The notes under the pieces are model-generated. The model ran no database searches and was not told the origin of the DNA. It worked only from the letters and a program-made list of their open reading frames with translations. From positions 1-64,000 of the forward strand of contig VZRS01007537.1 of assembly GCA_013398055.1 (NCBI GenBank): DNA of 64,000 nt, in the 5' to 3' direction. Positions within the stretch are counted from its first letter, which is position 1; every line of letters starts with the position of its first letter. Positions 25,138-38,055 of the stretch are shown one piece after another. The DNA comes from Ifrita kowaldi (lineage: Eukaryota; Chordata; Aves; Passeriformes; Cinclosomatidae). The translations under genes were made by a program, and so were the position numbers.

Positions 25138-26095
25138 CTGAGATCACAATCAGCCTCTGACCTGCTCTGCCTTTCCTGCAGCCTACCTGCACACCAGGCT
25201 TGCTGGTCCTCACCAGCCCACGTTGTGCCACTCCAAGCAGGGATGTGCACTGTTCTCTCTTCTGCAGCAGCAGTCTTTCCACTGCTGCTGGCTGAACGGT
25301 TTTTAATTATCCTCCTTGGACTTTTGTGCACCATAATCAACAGTTAATTACAAACAATCAGACAAATTGGTGATCTAGGAAGTAGAGGAGAGTGACAGAG
25401 GGGAGCACGGACTAAAGCAGGAGCCGACTCCAGTGATGGGCACGGCTGATGGCAAACAGCTGTTTGGAGTACAGGGGGCTCAGTGGAAGAGGGGCTGCAG
25501 TGAAAGCCAAAGCATCTCTTCTTTCCTCCGTCCCTGAAGCATCTTCACTTTGCAACTCGCTTCTGGCACATCACCTCCCTTGTAAGACAATACAGCTTGG
25601 TTTTGCTGGCAGCATTGTTCGATCCCACTAGTCTGTGGAAAAAACAACTCACTGGAGGATGGCAAATAAGGAGACTTAAAAGTCACAGCACCAAGCCTTA
25701 CAGAGTTCTAGAAGTGTTTGGACAATGATCTCAGGCACATGGTGTGGTTCTTGGGGCTGTCCTGTGCAGGGCCAGGAGCTGCACTTCAGTAATATTTGTG
25801 GGTCCCTTCCAACTCAGGATATTCTATGACTGTATGATAAAGTAGCAGCAACACTGCTGTTTTCCCTGTAGCTATCCAAATGTTGCATAGCATCTCAGAA
25901 GAGTCCTGCCTGGCTGGACGTGAGCTGCAGGAAGGTGAAGGACTTGAAGAGATGGCCCCAGCATGTGGGGCAATCCCAGCTACGGAACAATCTTTCCTGG
26001 AGGATGAGACAAGCACAGGACAGAGCTCCTGTGCCCAAAGCTGGTATTTTACTCCCAGGGCACAACGGCCGCCATGTTTTAGCTTTTGCCACACG
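25138..26095 (+). repeat. 958-bp duplicated segment, copy B
   Basis: Second copy of 23989-24946, starting directly after an N. Unlike copy A it runs without a gap into a CpG-rich stretch at 26096, so copy B probably carries the true right-hand flank and copy A the true left-hand flank. That is the pattern of one locus represented twice. Confidence 0.95.
25694..25839 (+). repeat. CR1 LINE 3' end, sense (in copy B)
   Basis: Same CR1 3' end as at 24545-24690, carried along in the duplicated segment rather than a separate insertion. Confidence 0.93.
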
Positions 26096-26280
26096 TATTT
26101 ACAGCTCGACGCTACCATTAACAACAAAAGGCGACCGAGGGGGGTTGTGTCCGTTCAGTTCGCATCGCCTTCCGGTTGCCGTATTCCTGGGCGGGGTTGC
26201 TTATTTATTTTCCTATTAGTGAAGGAGCGCTCTTTTCCTCCGAAATCACGACGGCTTTTCCAAGCGAGGCCGGCCCCGCA

Positions 26281-26300
26281 CCCTGAGGGCGCCCTCAGGG
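26281..26300. repeat. Perfect 20-bp palindrome
   Basis: ccctgagggc followed by gccctcaggg, a perfect inverted repeat with no spacer, inside the CpG island. It could be a dimeric factor site or simply a hairpin that hinders sequencing. Confidence 0.9.
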
Positions 26301-26359
26301 CCGGAGCTGCTCGTCCCGCCCTTGCTGAGGCGGGGAGGGCGGCGGCGGGAGCGGCGCCG

Positions 26360-26360
26360 N
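26360..26360. other. Single N inside CpG island
   Basis: Third isolated ambiguous base, in the most GC-rich part of the island (after gcggcggcgggagcggcgcc-type sequence). Some island sequence may be missing here. Confidence 0.8.
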
Positions 26361-26400
26361 TAAACTTACAGCGCTATAAATCGCCGCCGTAAAACTGTAA

Positions 26401-29400
26401 CTCAGGGGCTGGGTGTTAGACAAACCTGACACGCTGCTGGGGGAATGGCAGAGAGCTTAACAAACTGCATCATATACAAGCTTCTGCAATGTACATAAAA
26501 CTTACTGTTTTGTACCCCTATTAGCTGGTTTTTACAACGTTTTCAGGGACCAAAAAATAAAAATGGCAAGCAATGGAAACAAGCAAATCAATTCAGAAAA
26601 ATAAAAGTCGACGTGAGCTTGCATCCAAGAAGTGAGTGACAGTTCAGCCTGTTTTATTTGTTTGTTTGCCTATCTGAGGTGGTTTGAGAAATCTGGGTTA
26701 ATTTAAAAATATTTTCTTTCCAGTTTGTTTCATTGTTTTGCTTCCTGCAGGTCAGGATGGGCACTGCTAGATAATGAAGGCGTGGTAAAATTGGTTATTC
26801 TTCAATATATTTATAGTCTGATCTCCAGATTTCTACAACTCAAATGAAAATCAGCTGATTTTATCCCTACTGCTTTTTTATGATCACAGATGACCTCAAG
26901 GGGTGTATTCTCCCTGTCTCTCACCCCCTCCTCCTGGGGAAAAAAACATCCTCTTGGTTTGTCCATTTGCTTTGACCTTCAAAGCCTTATCTCCTGTCTT
27001 TCTCCTCTTCAGTAGAGGAACCCTGACAAGAACTTTTGCAACCATAAATAGTCATGTCATTATAAAGCAATAACATGGGCTGCAGCTCTCCCTCCTCGGG
27101 AAAGGTGAGCAAGGGTGTGCAGCTTGTTAGTCTCCTTTCCTGAGAGAGGGAAGGGAGAGCTGCACTTCATTTTGAGGTTTCATGTGACATCACAAATCAG
27201 GTCCCTTGGCAAAGAGGGGAAGCAAACACCAAATATGCTGAAGTGAGTAACTACCTTGAGTGAAGAGAATCCTTTAATGTGAGCATGGTGTAGGTAATGC
27301 AGTATTTATTTACCGCAGAAAAACTCTAAAGAGCACAGCATTGATTTCTTGGTTTTTATTTTTCAGGTTGGTTTCACGGGGCTTGGTCTGTTGGGAGGAT
27401 TTTCTGAGAAGCATCAGAATAGCTCATAGCTGGATGGCTTCAGCTCTGACCCCCCGACCTGAGTGAGGTTTGCCACTCACAGTATTCCTGGAATGACACA
27501 GGGGCTCTGGCTGGAGTCAGGCCAGGACATTCAATGAAACTGCTTTTGTGGCAGTTCTGCCTCTGATACATAGAGGACAGATTTCCTGCTGTATCTCTCT
27601 GCAGCGTTTGACTCTGCTGACCATGAAACTCTTCACGTCCCTGCTGAGGAGGGGATTTGCAGTCTGGTGGGAATGGTTCAGTGGAACATACCCAGTTATT
27701 AGAGATGAAAGCATAAACCACTACTACTAATGCCTGGATGTGGTGCTGTCCCACAAGGACCTATGCTTTTCCCCTTTTTGCTGACCCAATTGAACACGAA
27801 GTCATTGGGGTATGGGAGACATTGCTGCAGCCCAGAACACTTCAATAGCTCAAGCTGGCCGTGCCATCCCTTCCTCTCACGTTTGAAGATAATACATAGT
27901 CAAGTTCAAAGTCTCAGTCCTTGAGAGCCTTAGTAGTCTGGATCAAAGTATCTAAAAAAGTAACCTTATTAGCACCATCTGATTTATATGAGAGTCTTGC
28001 CATTTCCCGTTGCAGCAAAAGGTGAGAGGGGGAAAAGGTGGCCTCTGATACCCTCCTCCAGTAGTTTTAAGCATTGCCCAGTGTCTCTCTGAAATGTGGA
28101 AAAAAGAATCTTACCCAAGACAACTAGCACTTCTGTTACTGAGATTGCCAGCATGTACAGATTCGCTAGCACTTCACATGAGCAGGGAATGTTCACTGTC
28201 TCTGGAACATGCGTCCCTCCAGACAAGTGCAAGGCAACCCAGTGTTTCACCCATGGAATGGTGACTGGCTGTCAGGGGCTTCCACCTTCCTGTCCCATGC
28301 ACTGGCCTCAGAACGATGCCAGGAGCACCTGGTTGTCTGTGCAGTGTATAATCTCTCTCCCTCGGTCTTTTCATGCACACACATTCCCCACATACATAAT
28401 GCTTATCTTTAATTTTCTGTGCGCCCAAACCATACCATACAATTTCTAAAGAGGGTTAAAAATATCAAATTAATTCAGAAGACAGAGGTGAAAAGAATCA
28501 CTCTGAGATATTCACAGGGTTGGTAGTAGTAACGAGAGAGAGTTTCTGTCTTTTTTTGATACTGAAGTTAATTGCAGGCATCTAGGGTTTAAAGACCTTG
28601 TGTTATTGATGGGCGGGTGTTAGCAAAAGGAGGGACTCTAATATTAAACTGAAATTTAGCATGTACAGTAGGTTGTCAAGAGAAAAAAATAAGAACAAAG
28701 GAGACTGCTATTATCTTTTATTATTATCTTTTAATTCCCCCCCATTTTCCTTCTGCATGCTCTCTCTCTGTCAGCCTTCTCTCTTTCAATAATTACAATA
28801 ATCAACTTACAATGATAACAGAAATAATCTCCTGCAAGATAACTAAACAAACCACGTTATCTGTACTGAACTGTGCTTACTTAGAGTAGGTACATCACTT
28901 ATGGAAAAGCCAATAAAATTTTAATTAAAAAAGCATGTGCGTTGTCAGTTAAGATGCAAAAAGGGTGTGCAAACACATTCAAAGTGGTCCATAAATTGCT
29001 TGGTATTTGATAGAACAGGTAGGAGGGCAAACCCACCCCAAACAGAACAAAACAAAACTAAAACCCACCAGGTTTGAGGAGCTCTATTATGTTGCTCTAT
29101 AAAGAGTGCTCTATACAGAGCACTGATTGCTTGGGAATTCAAAAGCAGGGGGAGGGGAGAATCGTCCCTTGAGCAGCGATCACATCCACCCACCTCCACC
29201 AGTGCTGGGAGCGAGTGAGCAGAAGTTAATTAAAGATTTTGCATCTCCCCTCTTCAGCGCTGTATTGATAGCTCTGGATCCTGAGATAAACTACAGCTCT
29301 CCCACGCTGTATTGTTAATATGCCTTCAACCTTGCCCCGGAGGCACCGCCTTGGGGGATTTGATGTTTGGTTTCCCTGGTGTACTTGAGGCTTGGCCTCT

Positions 29401-30280
29401 CTGCTAGGACTGAAACTATGAGGGCTGATGAATGCCAACCCATAGGTAGGTGCATGTCTCAGAGGAGCAGGACTTTAGGTAATTACCCAGTCATGAGTCA
29501 CCATGGCTTGAGAGGATTCCAGGTCCTGTTAGTTGTTTGCTCTAAGCATAGGAAGACTGTTTCACATAAAGGCTACTTGGCGTAGAAGAATTTCTGCACA
29601 GGTGCTGTGAATGTGAAACAGTTCTCAGCTGACTAAAGCAGAGGGTTTGCTGGAGCCAATTATGACATGGAGGAAGTCCTCAACACCACTCAATGCCCCG
29701 AGTTTGTCCAGTTTCCCTGAATTGTTCTTTTTTGTGGATCTGGTGTGAATGCTGGCATGGTCTTTTCATGGCCTTTGTTCTCCTATGGCAGGCTGGGAAT
29801 GGTGGCTTCAGGGGTCCCTTTGAAGGCAGAAGTGCATATCCTTCACTCAGATTTTTTCTCTGAGTTCTTGCTGCAGGGCATCACGTGGAGGAAATCTCAG
29901 CAGTGATATGATCAGCATGGATCTACAGTTGTGCTTTGTGCTGTTCTCACTGGGTGAGTGAGCAACCACTCCTGGGATTGTGTCTAGCACAGAGAAGGCC
30001 TATTTGATAATAGCATGATGTGTGAGGATGTCCCAAGACAGTGTCTGAAATTCCTTCCTCTTGGTTCAACCTTCAGCTTCAGCTGTAATGGGCAGATATT
30101 GCCTGCACGGGCTGCCCAGGAGAGCCCTTGCATGTGGAGAAAAGCAAGGCTGTGAGGTGGAAGGACCTATTTCCTCAGGGATCACATTGCTGTGGTACAC
30201 CCGCTATTGCAGGACACTGAGTTCTGAGACTATTGCAGAGAGATAATGTTTACATTTAAAGAGATCTATGGGCTGTACCT
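26401..30280. other. Unique non-coding DNA, no gene recognised
   Basis: If the CpG island is a rightward promoter, a first exon could lie at its left edge, but no open frame or splice pattern here is convincing. AT-rich stretches with TTATC/ATTA motifs occur around 28700-28870. The stretch at about 29090-29320 has enhancer-like complexity and a short agtgctc/gagcact inverted pair. No repeat family is recognised. Confidence 0.45.
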
Positions 30281-30330
30281 AATTACACAACCACAGCAGC
30301 CTGGCAAGGCAGGACAGTTAGAACCCACCT
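30281..30330 (-). repeat. Possible MIR-like SINE remnant (weak)
   Basis: The words attacacaaccacagcagc, ggcaaggcaggacag and ttagaacccacc resemble the reverse-strand MIR core (ggtcacacagc...ggcagagc...gaacccag). Only about 50 bp match loosely, so this is tentative. Confidence 0.25.
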
Positions 30331-33300
30331 CCTTTTAGGCTAGAAATTAAGACAAGGGTATTAAAATGTACGACCAGGGTTAGAGAGGTAAGGTCAGTGA
30401 GAAGGCCAAGGTTAAAACATCAGACTTACATATTCCCAGAGCTGTGCTTAACATGTGTCTCAGCCAAAGAAATTGATGTTAATGATGTACTAACCCCTTT
30501 CATCTGAAGATCTCAAAATGTTTTATGTCCCGATTTGCTTTCTTTGTGCAGCTCTATTGAAGCCTGTTGGTCTTTCAAGGGGGAAAAGTGCAGGCTGCTC
30601 CATGCTGTACTGTGTCTGTACTGCCTCCACTCCCCTCAGGGTGGAGATGGCTGGGGTTAGTCACCGCACTCACTGGGCAAGGAGCTGGGTGATAGTGCTA
30701 CAGGAAAGCAGATGCCATTGAGGAAAGGTGTAGGAAGATGGCTGGGTATGGGTTGAGATGATTTAGTTTAAGCGGTGGTTCATGTAACAGGATAGAGCTG
30801 CACCTGGTTTAAGGGGTGTCAGGATGCAAGGGGTATCTGGAGATGCTGCAATGGGATCCATATAGGGAAGGGACAGCAGGAAACTGATTGGTCCTCTTTG
30901 GGGAGGGCTGGACAGACAAGCTGGTCAAGAAGTAAACCAAAACTCTTCCTTGTTGATTTCCTTCAGAAAGAACATCTTCGCCATCGCAGCTCTGTGCCAG
31001 GCAATGAAGGAGAGGCAGCTGCTGACTGGGCAGGGTGAGGCCAGCCCAAGGTCCAACAGCACAACCCATGAGAGGTCTATGGGCTGGTGTGCCACACCAC
31101 ATATGGCCAGGCGCTGAGCAGGCTGAACAGAGCACCCTGGCACCAGCATGGTTAAGGGTCCTGGGAGAGCTGACAAAAGCAGAGTGGGTTTGATTTTCTT
31201 AAATCTCATCTTTAGGGACTTGAATACTGTGGAGGAGCTAGACCCTGGCAGAGACTGAGGGAGAGGATTAAAAATGACACATGAACTATAACATCTGTGG
31301 CTCCACAGAGCCTGGAGGGGAAACTGAGGCGTCGTGACTAGTACCCTAATGAGCCACAGCCATGGGCCAGAGGGTCTTTGTCTCATTAGTGCTTTCTCTG
31401 ACAATGAAACAAGGCACCCTCTGGCATCCAGAAAATCATGGCCATTAGCCACAAGTAGACAATTGCAAACTGCTCAGAACAATCTCCCAAAATGAAAATG
31501 CAGAGCCATGTACAAGACTGAAGCAACTGCTGACTGGCAAAGCAGGGAGGAGCATGGTGTTCCCAGCTGCCACTGGAAATTGCTGTGGGCTCACTCCGAG
31601 TTCCACACACAGGAGTTTGCTTTGGGCCTTCTCAGTGAAACCTCTGCATCCTGCTGTGACCTTCATGCAAGCTCTTGCATGGGGATGCTGTATGAAGTGG
31701 GGGCACTTTCCCCTGCAGCAGCCAGTGACTGGCAGCTCTGGATTTTTCTTTTTTTTTCTCTCCATTTTTGATTACAGAACTGCTCTGTTATTCTAGCAGG
31801 TCTGAAATTAGATACAGGTGCAAATTAACTAAGTCACAAGTGCATTACATTTGGTAATTTTTCTGTCAAGAGTCATGCTGAAGGGTTGCAGAGAATAATA
31901 AGAGCAGCCGAGAGCCAAGTGGCTGGTCCAGGTGTGCCCGGGTGCTGAGTGTGCCTCCCTGGCAGCGCTGTGAGGCACAGGGTCTATTTTCACAACATAG
32001 GCTGCAAAACCACTCCCTTCCTGGTAGTTTTCTACCTCTGATTTTTTGTCTGCCATTCCTCTCCTCTGGCTGCAACTGTCTTTGAGTATTCAGTCCCCTG
32101 ATTGCAGAGCCGCAGTTGTCATGGTTATGTCGCGGTCCTGGGATTCCGCAAAGACAGTAGAGCAAGAGCCTGGATCCTCCTCCTCTATGGTGTAGGCCCT
32201 GTGTATTTTCCAGACAAAGGGAGAAAGTCTGTCGGTCTACTCAGCTGTGATAGGCGGGTGAGGGAATCCAGCTCCATCGGCCACCAAAGAGATGCACAAG
32301 GATCTGCTGCCCTTCCTCAACACCATGGCTGCCTCTCTGCAACTTGCAAGAGAGCAGTGGTTGTGGGGGCAGCTTCCAAGCAGCAGAGCTAATCCAATCA
32401 GTTGTCATAAAGCAACCATCAGATGCTGTCTAAGGAGGTGTGGGTATCTTGTGTAGAGCAGAGCATAACCAACTAGAGTGAGGTGGGTGGCAAGGGACAA
32501 TAAGACAGTGTGAGAAGGTGTGAAAGTGTTATTCTACTGTGGCTGCTCACAGATGCAGAGTGTTCATTTTGTGGAGGAACCATTTCTGGCTCCCTGTGAC
32601 AACTTGCTAGTCATTTCAATTCCGAAGATGCTGAGATTTGAGCACAGGAAGTGAGATGAGTCTCAGTGCCAGCTGCAGCCTGTGAAAACTTTCTGCCCTG
32701 ATGTGCAATAAAGGTCCAAGAGAGATTATGAGGTGCCTGAGCCAGGGAGCTGAGCTCCTTTCTACAACTCCTCAGATGAAGCTGTGCACTTATCTGTCAA
32801 ATCGAGGTTGCAGTGTGCTGGCAGGTCAGCATGTGGATAAAGCTGGTCCTGTTGCTGGCTCACAGATAAGTGGAAGGCTTCATTCACCAAGCAGTTAATC
32901 TGGAGGGCTTTCACTGGTGCTAAATCCATACTATTTATTTAAAGATTAAATGAATGGTTCTATGCAAATTTGAAAATTAGTTAATGACATAATTGCATCA
33001 AATGATAATATCATGCTGCACAAAGCCTGGCATGAGACCATTTCAGGCCTGGATTTCTATTTGTTCTGGCATTCAGACAACTCCTCATCCAAGTGGAGCT
33101 GAGCTCTTTGCCTGTGCTGGGACATGCATGTGGCTGAGACAGGGCTTCCCCTCCCTCTCCCTTCCCTGAGGATTGCAGCATTACAAGGAATATTGCTTAT
33201 AGCCATGCAGGGCATGCTGGAAATTCCTTCCCCATTTGGCTCCTTATTTTGAGATGTGGGAAAATTGGCTTCAGTTTTGGTCACTTTTCCTTCAATAATC

Positions 33301-35699
33301 ATATGTTTTGTAACTGGAAAAATAGGTCAGCAGTTGCAGACCTGATTTCAGAAATGTTTTCTTGGAAGTGCCGAAAGTAAACACATGCTTTTAGAGCACA
33401 GTGACTGTGAACTGCTTATATTGTTTCCTCTTGTAGTAAGATCTTCCCTTTCCAGCTTATGTAGTTAAAGCTGCCTTCCAGGAATGTATCAGGACACAAC
33501 CATCCAAACAGCTGCTCTGGGTGAGACCCAAGAGCTCTTTTGCTCAGAATCCAGTATCTGACAGCTGCAATGGCTTGGAGAAGAGCACCAGGAATAAGCC
33601 ACTAGACAATGAAGCTTCCCTGGTGTGGTCTCCTTGCCTGCCTGCAGACTGCAGTCATGGGACCTTCCGAGCCAGAGGTGGCACGGAGGGGCAGTGACAA
33701 ACTGATTCTCATGCACATCCTATGCTATGCACTATTTGTCTTTTGAAATAACTTTATTTTCTCCCTTTGCCCTTCCTAAAGCCTTTCTTATCCCAGTAGA
33801 TTTTAGTGGATTTATGAAATATTCCTGCTGCTTTCTTCTCAGTGTTAAACTGCTCTCTAAAACATTTTAATTGTAGCATATATGGGCTATGGAAACTTTA
33901 GAGGATTAGAGAACATTATAGGCAGTAGGTAGGCACCATTAATGCTGGGATCAACCCATAACTCCATGATGCAAAAAGAAATCACAGTTCCCTTGTGTCT
34001 TTTAGAAATTAGAACAGTAGCAATCCTCTTTCATGGTCTGAAGGGCTGTACTTCATAGACACAGGAAAACACAGGAAGTTTGGCAGTCACTGAACTTGAT
34101 CAGTCTGTTACAGCTCCATGTGGACATCTCAGTCAGTGCTCAGCTCTCCTGAATGGTAAAACGGCAAAGGTTTCTAACATCACCCCACTTTTGTTTGGAA
34201 AAGTGGTTGTGTATCTCAGGATGAAAGGGAAAAGGGGCAAGTGATAGACAGAAAGAGTGATAAATGTGTGGAGTAAGGAAATAACAGCTACAAGGTTTTG
34301 CATGGGAACACCCTAGGCTTGCTAATGCCTCCAGGGTTGGTCCTTTTTCCACTGGTAGTTCTGCTTTCTGAACCAGATTTACAGGGCCTCTCCCTTCCCC
34401 CACAGTCACCAGGCCCCTGTTTATTAGCACAGAAACACCTCTGAGCAAACTAAACTCATTCTCTAGCCAATGTCCCGGTTCCTGTCTTCAAAGCTGTGGC
34501 ATTTCTAATCTGTTTTCACTTCTGTCACTGATTCCGCTGGGGCTCGTGGCTAATCACCCAAACTGTTTTGTAACCTTGCCAGCTCTGTCCATGCTGATAG
34601 CCTTGCAGCCCTCACTGACTCATACCCACTTCTCACAACCCTGGTCTTCAAAATTGAAAGGTTAATCCTCCAAACCCTTCAGTACTCACACCTCCTCTTG
34701 AGACACACCTTTTCAGGCCATTCTCCACTGTACTACCACAGTGCTAGGAAGAATGTAGAGAGATGCCCTTTTAAGATAATGGCATTAAACCTTAGGTCTA
34801 AATTCATTTTACATGACACAGATTTTGTTACCGCTCCAGCAGAATTTTCCTATTGATTTCTCTGGAGCATCTCAAGGCATCCTCACCTCTTCGACTTACA
34901 AAAAGGTTTTGGAAGGTGGAAGAATGGAAAGCTTTCTTGACCTTTCTGACCATTGCTCTGAGCGTGCTCTCTCTAGGTAACTAGTCACTAGGATGCACTC
35001 ATCTGGCCAAAAGGTCACTTAAATTGTGTATATCACTTATACCATTCTAAATGATTGTGTTTTACTTGGGGACATGATCTACTGGAGCAGGGGTTTGGGT
35101 CACTGGCCTTTGTCTCAAACTGGCAGTCTCAATGGCCTTGTTCCCAGTAAAGAGTGTCTTGGTGCTAAAGTGAATGGATTATAACCCCATGACACTGCAA
35201 TTACACAAATATTTAAACTACCTCTTATTCTAGAAAGAGAAACATTTACTACCTATCCATTCCCTTTTTATGACAATGGTTTCACCATTTTAATATAGCA
35301 ACGATTAAATAAAACTGCTCCTTGGCTGTAGGCCAGTAATGAGCTGGGCGTGTGTACGGAAGAGTATTATAATACCTAAACCGTGTGTGTCAAAGATTCC
35401 CACAGCACAGCATCTTTTATATGTCAGGAGTAAAAAATTGGACCTTTCAGAAAATATGTAAGACCAGTGTAAGTAGATAGTGGTAATTCCCCATGTCTTC
35501 TACAGCCTTCACCTTCCTGTGGCTCAGCCTTTCTAGTGCCAGATGTGTTTTCTATATATTTAGAAGTTTTGGTAAACAGAAATTAATCGTACTGTCATTT
35601 CAAAAAGAGCCTTAAGACATTTCATAAGAAGCTTTATTACTGTTTTGGAGACTCTTCCTCAACTGTCCAGAGTGTCTGATTGACCTCAGTGGTAGAGAA
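30331..35699. other. Unique non-coding DNA, no gene recognised
   Basis: No recognisable exon, RNA gene or transposon. An open frame of 175 codons on the minus strand (30925-31452) lacks any recognisable domain and overlaps open frames on the other strand. The stretch near 32100-32280 has slightly more CpGs than its surroundings but is not an island. Confidence 0.5.
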
Positions 35700-35790
35700 C
35701 TGGATTTTTCTATGCAGGGCAGAGAAGACAGTGCTGGGATTTGAACCTACTGCTGTGGGTAGTGTTGATGCTCAGCTGAGCAGGTCACCT
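35700..35790 (-). repeat. Possible MIR-like tRNA-derived SINE remnant
   Basis: Minus strand contains ggttcaaatcccagcac, the tRNA-type B-box of MIR elements. Flanking words on the plus strand (gcagggcagagaagacagtgctgggatttgaacc, split here by small indels) match reversed MIR (ggcagagccgggattcgaaccc). There is no intact A box or cloverleaf, so it is not a working tRNA gene. An old SINE is the best reading. Confidence 0.4.
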
Positions 35791-36940
35791 CCTTGACAGT
35801 GAATTAAAAAAGCCAACCTGGAAATTAGCTATTCATCTTTGCTGTTAAGAGAGTCATGTTCATCTGTGCAATGCAAGGAGATCTAGCAGGATCTTTTCAG
35901 GTCACGTACAAAGCAGAGCCAGGATTGACTTTTTCTGTTTCTGAAGGTGTTACAGGACAGAAACCAGAGGTCTGGAGGGGATAAAAGCACTGAGCATATT
36001 TAACCTGTCCTCTGAAAAGACAAACCCAGCAAGTGCTCTTCTTAGACATACCCTCCCTTTCTGTTCACTTGCTTTTGGGAATACAATGTGAGCATTAAAT
36101 GGAGTAAGGGAATGACCCACTATCCTGAAAAGCTGAATCTCTGTGCATATGTGACCCAAGCATTTTGAAAATACGCGTTTTCCTTTGAAATGTGCATATG
36201 CCCCAGAATCCTGGGCCACAGGACTGCACTGATACAGCAATTTCCATGTTTCCCTTCCTGCTGTTTGCCTATGGTCATGTTCTTTTGGATTTTCACAAGG
36301 GCCAAGCAAGCTGTCTTTAAAGTCTCTGTAGTTAGGAGTTCTCCCCACCATCAAAAATTTAACTCTGTATATAAGGAATGCAGGTTGCCTCTTCAAACAG
36401 GATAAAGGTGCTGCATCTTTAATCTCGTGTTACATGAATGCCCAGATTAAAATAAAGATGTGCTTCCCTCTGTTACTTCTCTTCAAATTGTAGCGCAAGG
36501 GGCCAGCAACAAGGTTAGATCTTGGGGAACTTTAAAAGCCACCATTTCCTTGGAGAGGGCCCTTGATTTTACACACTCCAGGATTCACACAGCAGCTGTT
36601 TAATTTCTAAAGTGTTAACTGAAATTTACTACAAATGCAATTTTATGCCAACACATTTTTTGTTGTTGTTGTTACTAAGGCAGCTATTCCATAGTTACTA
36701 TTTTGGTTCCCATGACGACTGCACTGCTATCCGAGTTGGAGATGATAAAATTGGTATGTTGACAGATTCTGATTGACTGTTGATACCAGCTGGCAGAAGA
36801 AACGAAGGCTTTCCGATAGGTTAATATGTATATTTTCAGGAAGAAAGAAAAAAGGCACAAATGATTTTTTGGTACAGTTACATTTTACTAGCAGAAAAAA
36901 TTAAAGTTCATATTAAAATAAACCTGGCAGCCCAGAGATG

Positions 36941-36985
36941 CCTGGGGAGAGAGGGAAGAAGAAAAGGAAGGAGGGAGGGGAGGGT
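36941..36985 (+). repeat. Homopurine G-rich tract
   Basis: A nearly pure purine stretch with several runs of three or four Gs (gggaggggaggg near its end). It may form a triplex or G-quadruplex; no function can be assigned. Confidence 0.6.
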
Positions 36986-37999
36986 GAGATGATATCTGAA
37001 TTTCCAGAGACCTCTATACCTTGTTGCCTGTTACCCACCAGAAAGATGAAAGAATGAATTGAGCTGAATTGTGCAGAAAACCCCAGAACATTGGAGGATG
37101 AGCTCCTACCAACTTACTGAGAAACTGCTGAACACCAGGCTTTTATACACTAGGAAGGCACAGCCAGAATATCACAAGGATCTGAATATTGGCTGGTAGC
37201 CAGAGCAGTGGCTGGTGTAAGGGACTGTGGAAATATCAAGAGAAAGGAAACAAAGCTTGGGTGGGAGGCTGGAGAGATGCCACTGTGGGATGGTCACACT
37301 TGCCATGTGGCCTGTTTTTTGCCACAGTGCCACCATGGGCCAAGCTGGTCCTCACTACGCTGGTCTCTTGAAGGGATGCAGACATTAGGCAAATGTGTTG
37401 GAGGAGTCCTTTGTGTCTGCAAGCTGTGGCGAAGAAATCCTGACAGTTTTCTGATGTACGCAATTGTTCTGGGAGCCCTGAAGAGGTTTGCAGTGGGCAG
37501 CTGCATTCCCCAGGTAGACAGGAACAGTCCTACAGTGGAGACCACTCTCTGGCATTCTCGAAAAGCTCTCCAGGCACAATTTTGCCGCACTTAGACATTG
37601 CATGTGTCTGAAATTACTGTTCAGTAATTTGGGGATTGCCTGGATTGTGGCATTTTCCCCTTTTTTCCCTCTTGAGTGTGGTCATGGAAATGTACTAATT
37701 TCCAGCATCAGAGTGGCCAAGCACATGGGAGGGACTTGGGCTCTGAACTGGGCCAGAAGAAAGGGGGCAAAGCGTGCTCTGTGAGATGTGACTTGCCCAG
37801 GGAAATTGTCCCTCACTTTATGCTTACAGCTAGCTGGTCTTCATCAGGACCAGGACTGTGCACCCAGAGAGCCTGCCTCTGAGCACTGGCACACCCAGTG
37901 CACTAGCAAATATTTGGGTTATGAAAGAGCCTAGGTCCTCACAGCAACACCAGTGATGGGGCTGATGACAAGGTCAGTGTCATCATATTAACAGTCAAA

Positions 38000-38055
38000 T
38001 GGGAAAGGATGGAAGGATGGTGAGGGGAAGGGGAAGGAGAAAGGGAAGATGGAAA
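38000..38055 (+). repeat. Homopurine G/A-rich tract
   Basis: Degenerate GGAA/GGGGAA repeats on the plus strand (ggatggaaggatgg, ggggaaggggaagg). An ordinary low-complexity tract. Confidence 0.65.

Larger units (their letters stand above)
26096..26400. promoter_or_regulatory. CpG island, candidate promoter, interrupted by an N
   Basis: Roughly 30 CpGs in 300 bp by hand count, far above the local background of about one per 100 bp or less. It contains a GC-box-like gggcggggt (near 26191), a perfect 20-bp palindrome at 26281-26300, a GGCGGCGGG run, and after the N at 26360 a TATAAA at 26375-26380 inside gcgctataaatcgccgcc. This composition fits an unmethylated vertebrate promoter. Direction is not proven; the TATAAA as written would direct transcription to the right. 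No first exon or gene identity can be read. Part of the island may be missing at the N. Confidence 0.55.

Noticed and set aside
25880..26392. 170-codon open frame crossing copy B and the CpG island
   Set aside because: It spans a duplicated non-coding segment with a CR1-adjacent origin and includes an N; no domain is recognised and GC-rich sequence lacks stops.
30925..31452. 175-codon minus-strand open frame
   Set aside because: No recognised domain and several overlapping frames on both strands; treated as chance.
35714..35760. tRNA-like B-box (ggttcaaatccca on the minus strand)
   Set aside because: No A box, acceptor stem or cloverleaf can be built around it; a MIR-like SINE remnant explains it better.
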